Part shown: positions 33,241 through 64,000 of the stretch, piece by piece
Numbering within the stretch: the stretch's first letter is position 1
Layout: every line of letters starts with the position of its first letter
Source of the DNA: Numida meleagris
Lineage: Eukaryota; Chordata; Aves; Galliformes; Numididae
NCBI RefSeq assembly: GCF_002078875.1
Contig: NC_034421.1
Span: 4,279,076 to 4,343,075 of the forward strand
Direction of reading: 5' to 3'
DNA: 64,000 bases
Program-made: the position numbers and the translations under genes
Notes under the pieces: generated by a model
Told to the model about the DNA's origin: nothing
Database searches by the model: none
What the model saw: only the letters and a program-made list of their open reading frames with translations

Positions 33241-34713
33241 TAAAGACTTATAATACAGGAGGGCTAAAGAGTCTTTTGGTACATTAAAACTGTACAGGCT
33301 AGAACCGTCACTATCCGCGGCGCCTGGGGCAGAGGTGGGACAGCGCAGCACCACTGTGGTTCTATCTGAAGTGGGGGGGGTGACAGTGCGGGGACAGCCC
33401 GGCCCCCAGGGCCCGATCCGGAGCGGATAGTTTGCCATCTGTCCGAGCTCTCCCCACCGGAGCCTGGGCTGCTGCTCGTGGCCGAGCTGAGCCCCTGCTC
33501 CGCGTCCCAGCAATGTAGTGCGAGTCGACAGTTGCAAAGATCAGTGCGTCTCTTGGGAGTTCTTGTTTGTTTAAGTGCAAGGATGTTGCATCGTTCCGTT
33601 TTTCCTCCGGCGTCCCCTCCTTGCTGGGTTGGCCAGCTGAGTGCTCCCCTGGCCGAGCCCAAGGTGACAGCTGGGATCTGGCTGCAGCAATAGAGCGGCA
33701 GGGCTGGGCTCCACGTTCTGTCCCTGTTGCTTCGCATGGGAGGTGGAAGGCTTCCAGGCAGCTCCACGGCTCCGTGCAGGCGTGCGAGGTAATGCTGAGT
33801 GAGTGATGCTAAAATCCACAATGGCAGGCAGCCCCGTGGCCTGCAGCCTCCTCTGCTCCAAGCACCGCAGCAGCATCTCCCAGTCGCTTCCTTCCCTGCT
33901 TCTCCGCACACTCACACGGAGTTGTTCGGCCAGCATCACCCTCTTCTCACCGTGCACTTCTTCCTCTATCTCCTTTTTGGGACAGGAGAGACTGGGAAGG
34001 TGTTCGGCCCATCTGGGGCAATGGAAGGCAGCAGCCCAGCCGTGACGGTGGCTCACCTGGTACCCAGCTCTCCCAGCCTGGAGGACCTCTCCTGCCATCT
34101 CCACGCTGGGGCCAGCGCTGCCCTTTCGTGCTCCACTGCGGGGCGGGGAAGGGGAACCGCAAAAAGGCGCCGGGAGGATCGAGACGAGGCGCTGAGAGAG
34201 AGACTCATCTCCTTTCTCTTTCACCCTGTCCTTCCTAAAGGGTCATGCGAAACAAGCAGGAAAGGGGATATAAGGACGGAGGGGAGCGTACGCAGAAGGT
34301 CAGCGGGTGTCCCTCCACGTACAGGCGGCTTCCGAGTGACTGATGGGGGCAAATGACACAAAAGGGATCCCTCCTGCTGGGGGGGGGGGTCCCGCTGGTG
34401 AAATGATCATGAGACCCATGTGCTTTCCAGGACCAAAAGGAGGAAGGGAGAAGTTGGTCAAGTGTCACCTCAATTAAAGCCACTTTCCGAACATTCTTGA
34501 GGTTCACACGCCACCGCTACCATCCATGGCATCTTCTGTGATTGCTGTAACCGCTTTCCCAACCCCTTTCTTCAGCCCACTCCTTCCTCCCCACGTCTCT
34601 AGCACTCTCCTGTCTGTAGTGTGACACGGAAAGAAACAATCATGTCGTCTGAACAGGCACGTCCTCAAGTTTGTCCTGTCCCTTCCCAGGGGTGGCACGT
34701 GCTCCCTGGGCGG
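32600..34713 (-). other. TNRC18: TNRC18 3'UTR (end uncertain)
   Basis: This is minus-strand sequence after the TNRC18 stop. I see no canonical AATAAA on the minus strand. Weak variants exist: TATAAA several times near 33185-33225 and AATAAT near 32605. The 3' end is therefore somewhere between about 32.6 and 33.2 kb. Confidence 0.5.

Positions 34714-64000
<29,287 letters not shown>

Overview
This is ordinary vertebrate nuclear DNA with interrupted genes, GT-AG introns, CpG-rich promoter sequence and LINE fragments. Short CR1-type LINE 3' ends, very small introns in the GC-rich part and poly-C/poly-G tracts point to a bird, probably a galliform such as chicken. The species call is an inference. 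The gene order WIPI2 > SLC29A4 > < TNRC18 matches human 7p22.1 as I remember it, and the corresponding avian segment is probably chicken chromosome 14.

Layout. (1) Positions 1-15180, plus strand: the last 11 coding exons of WIPI2, the PI3P-binding autophagy propeller. Its first ~24 codons lie left of the window. The 3'UTR follows, with several possible poly(A) sites. (2) About 15780-26220: intergenic sequence with no protein gene I can support. It is AT-moderate up to ~20 kb and then GC-rich with G/C homopolymers, a few AT-rich islands with homeodomain/POU-like motifs, and CR1 copies followed by ATCC-type repeats. (3) 26220-32095, plus strand: SLC29A4 (plasma membrane monoamine transporter), complete. 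It has a CpG-rich promoter and non-coding first exon, ten coding exons giving 527 residues, and a 3'UTR ending at an AATAAA. (4) About 32600-64000, minus strand: TNRC18, from its 3'UTR back through 24 coding exons (2141 residues). Its 5' end lies right of the window. The encoded part has an AT-hook-like motif, coiled coil, acidic/Ser-rich regions, a Tudor-like region, a long poly-Ser tract and a C-terminal BAH domain. SLC29A4 and TNRC18 converge on a T-rich region at 32.1-33.2 kb.

Exon borders were set by reading GT-AG sites on the correct strand and checking that codon phase closes across every junction. All three frames close: WIPI2 reconstructs to the expected 436 residues if 24 codons are upstream, SLC29A4 to 527, and the TNRC18 fragment to exactly 2141 codons plus stop.

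The three genes share no pathway; they are neighbours by conserved synteny. I did not find a new biological system. The most interesting leads are a possible intronic poly(A) site in TNRC18 that would make a protein without its chromatin-reading half, a 13-bp triplicated palindrome next to the SLC29A4 promoter with uORFs in its leader, and candidate enhancer blocks in the intergenic region.
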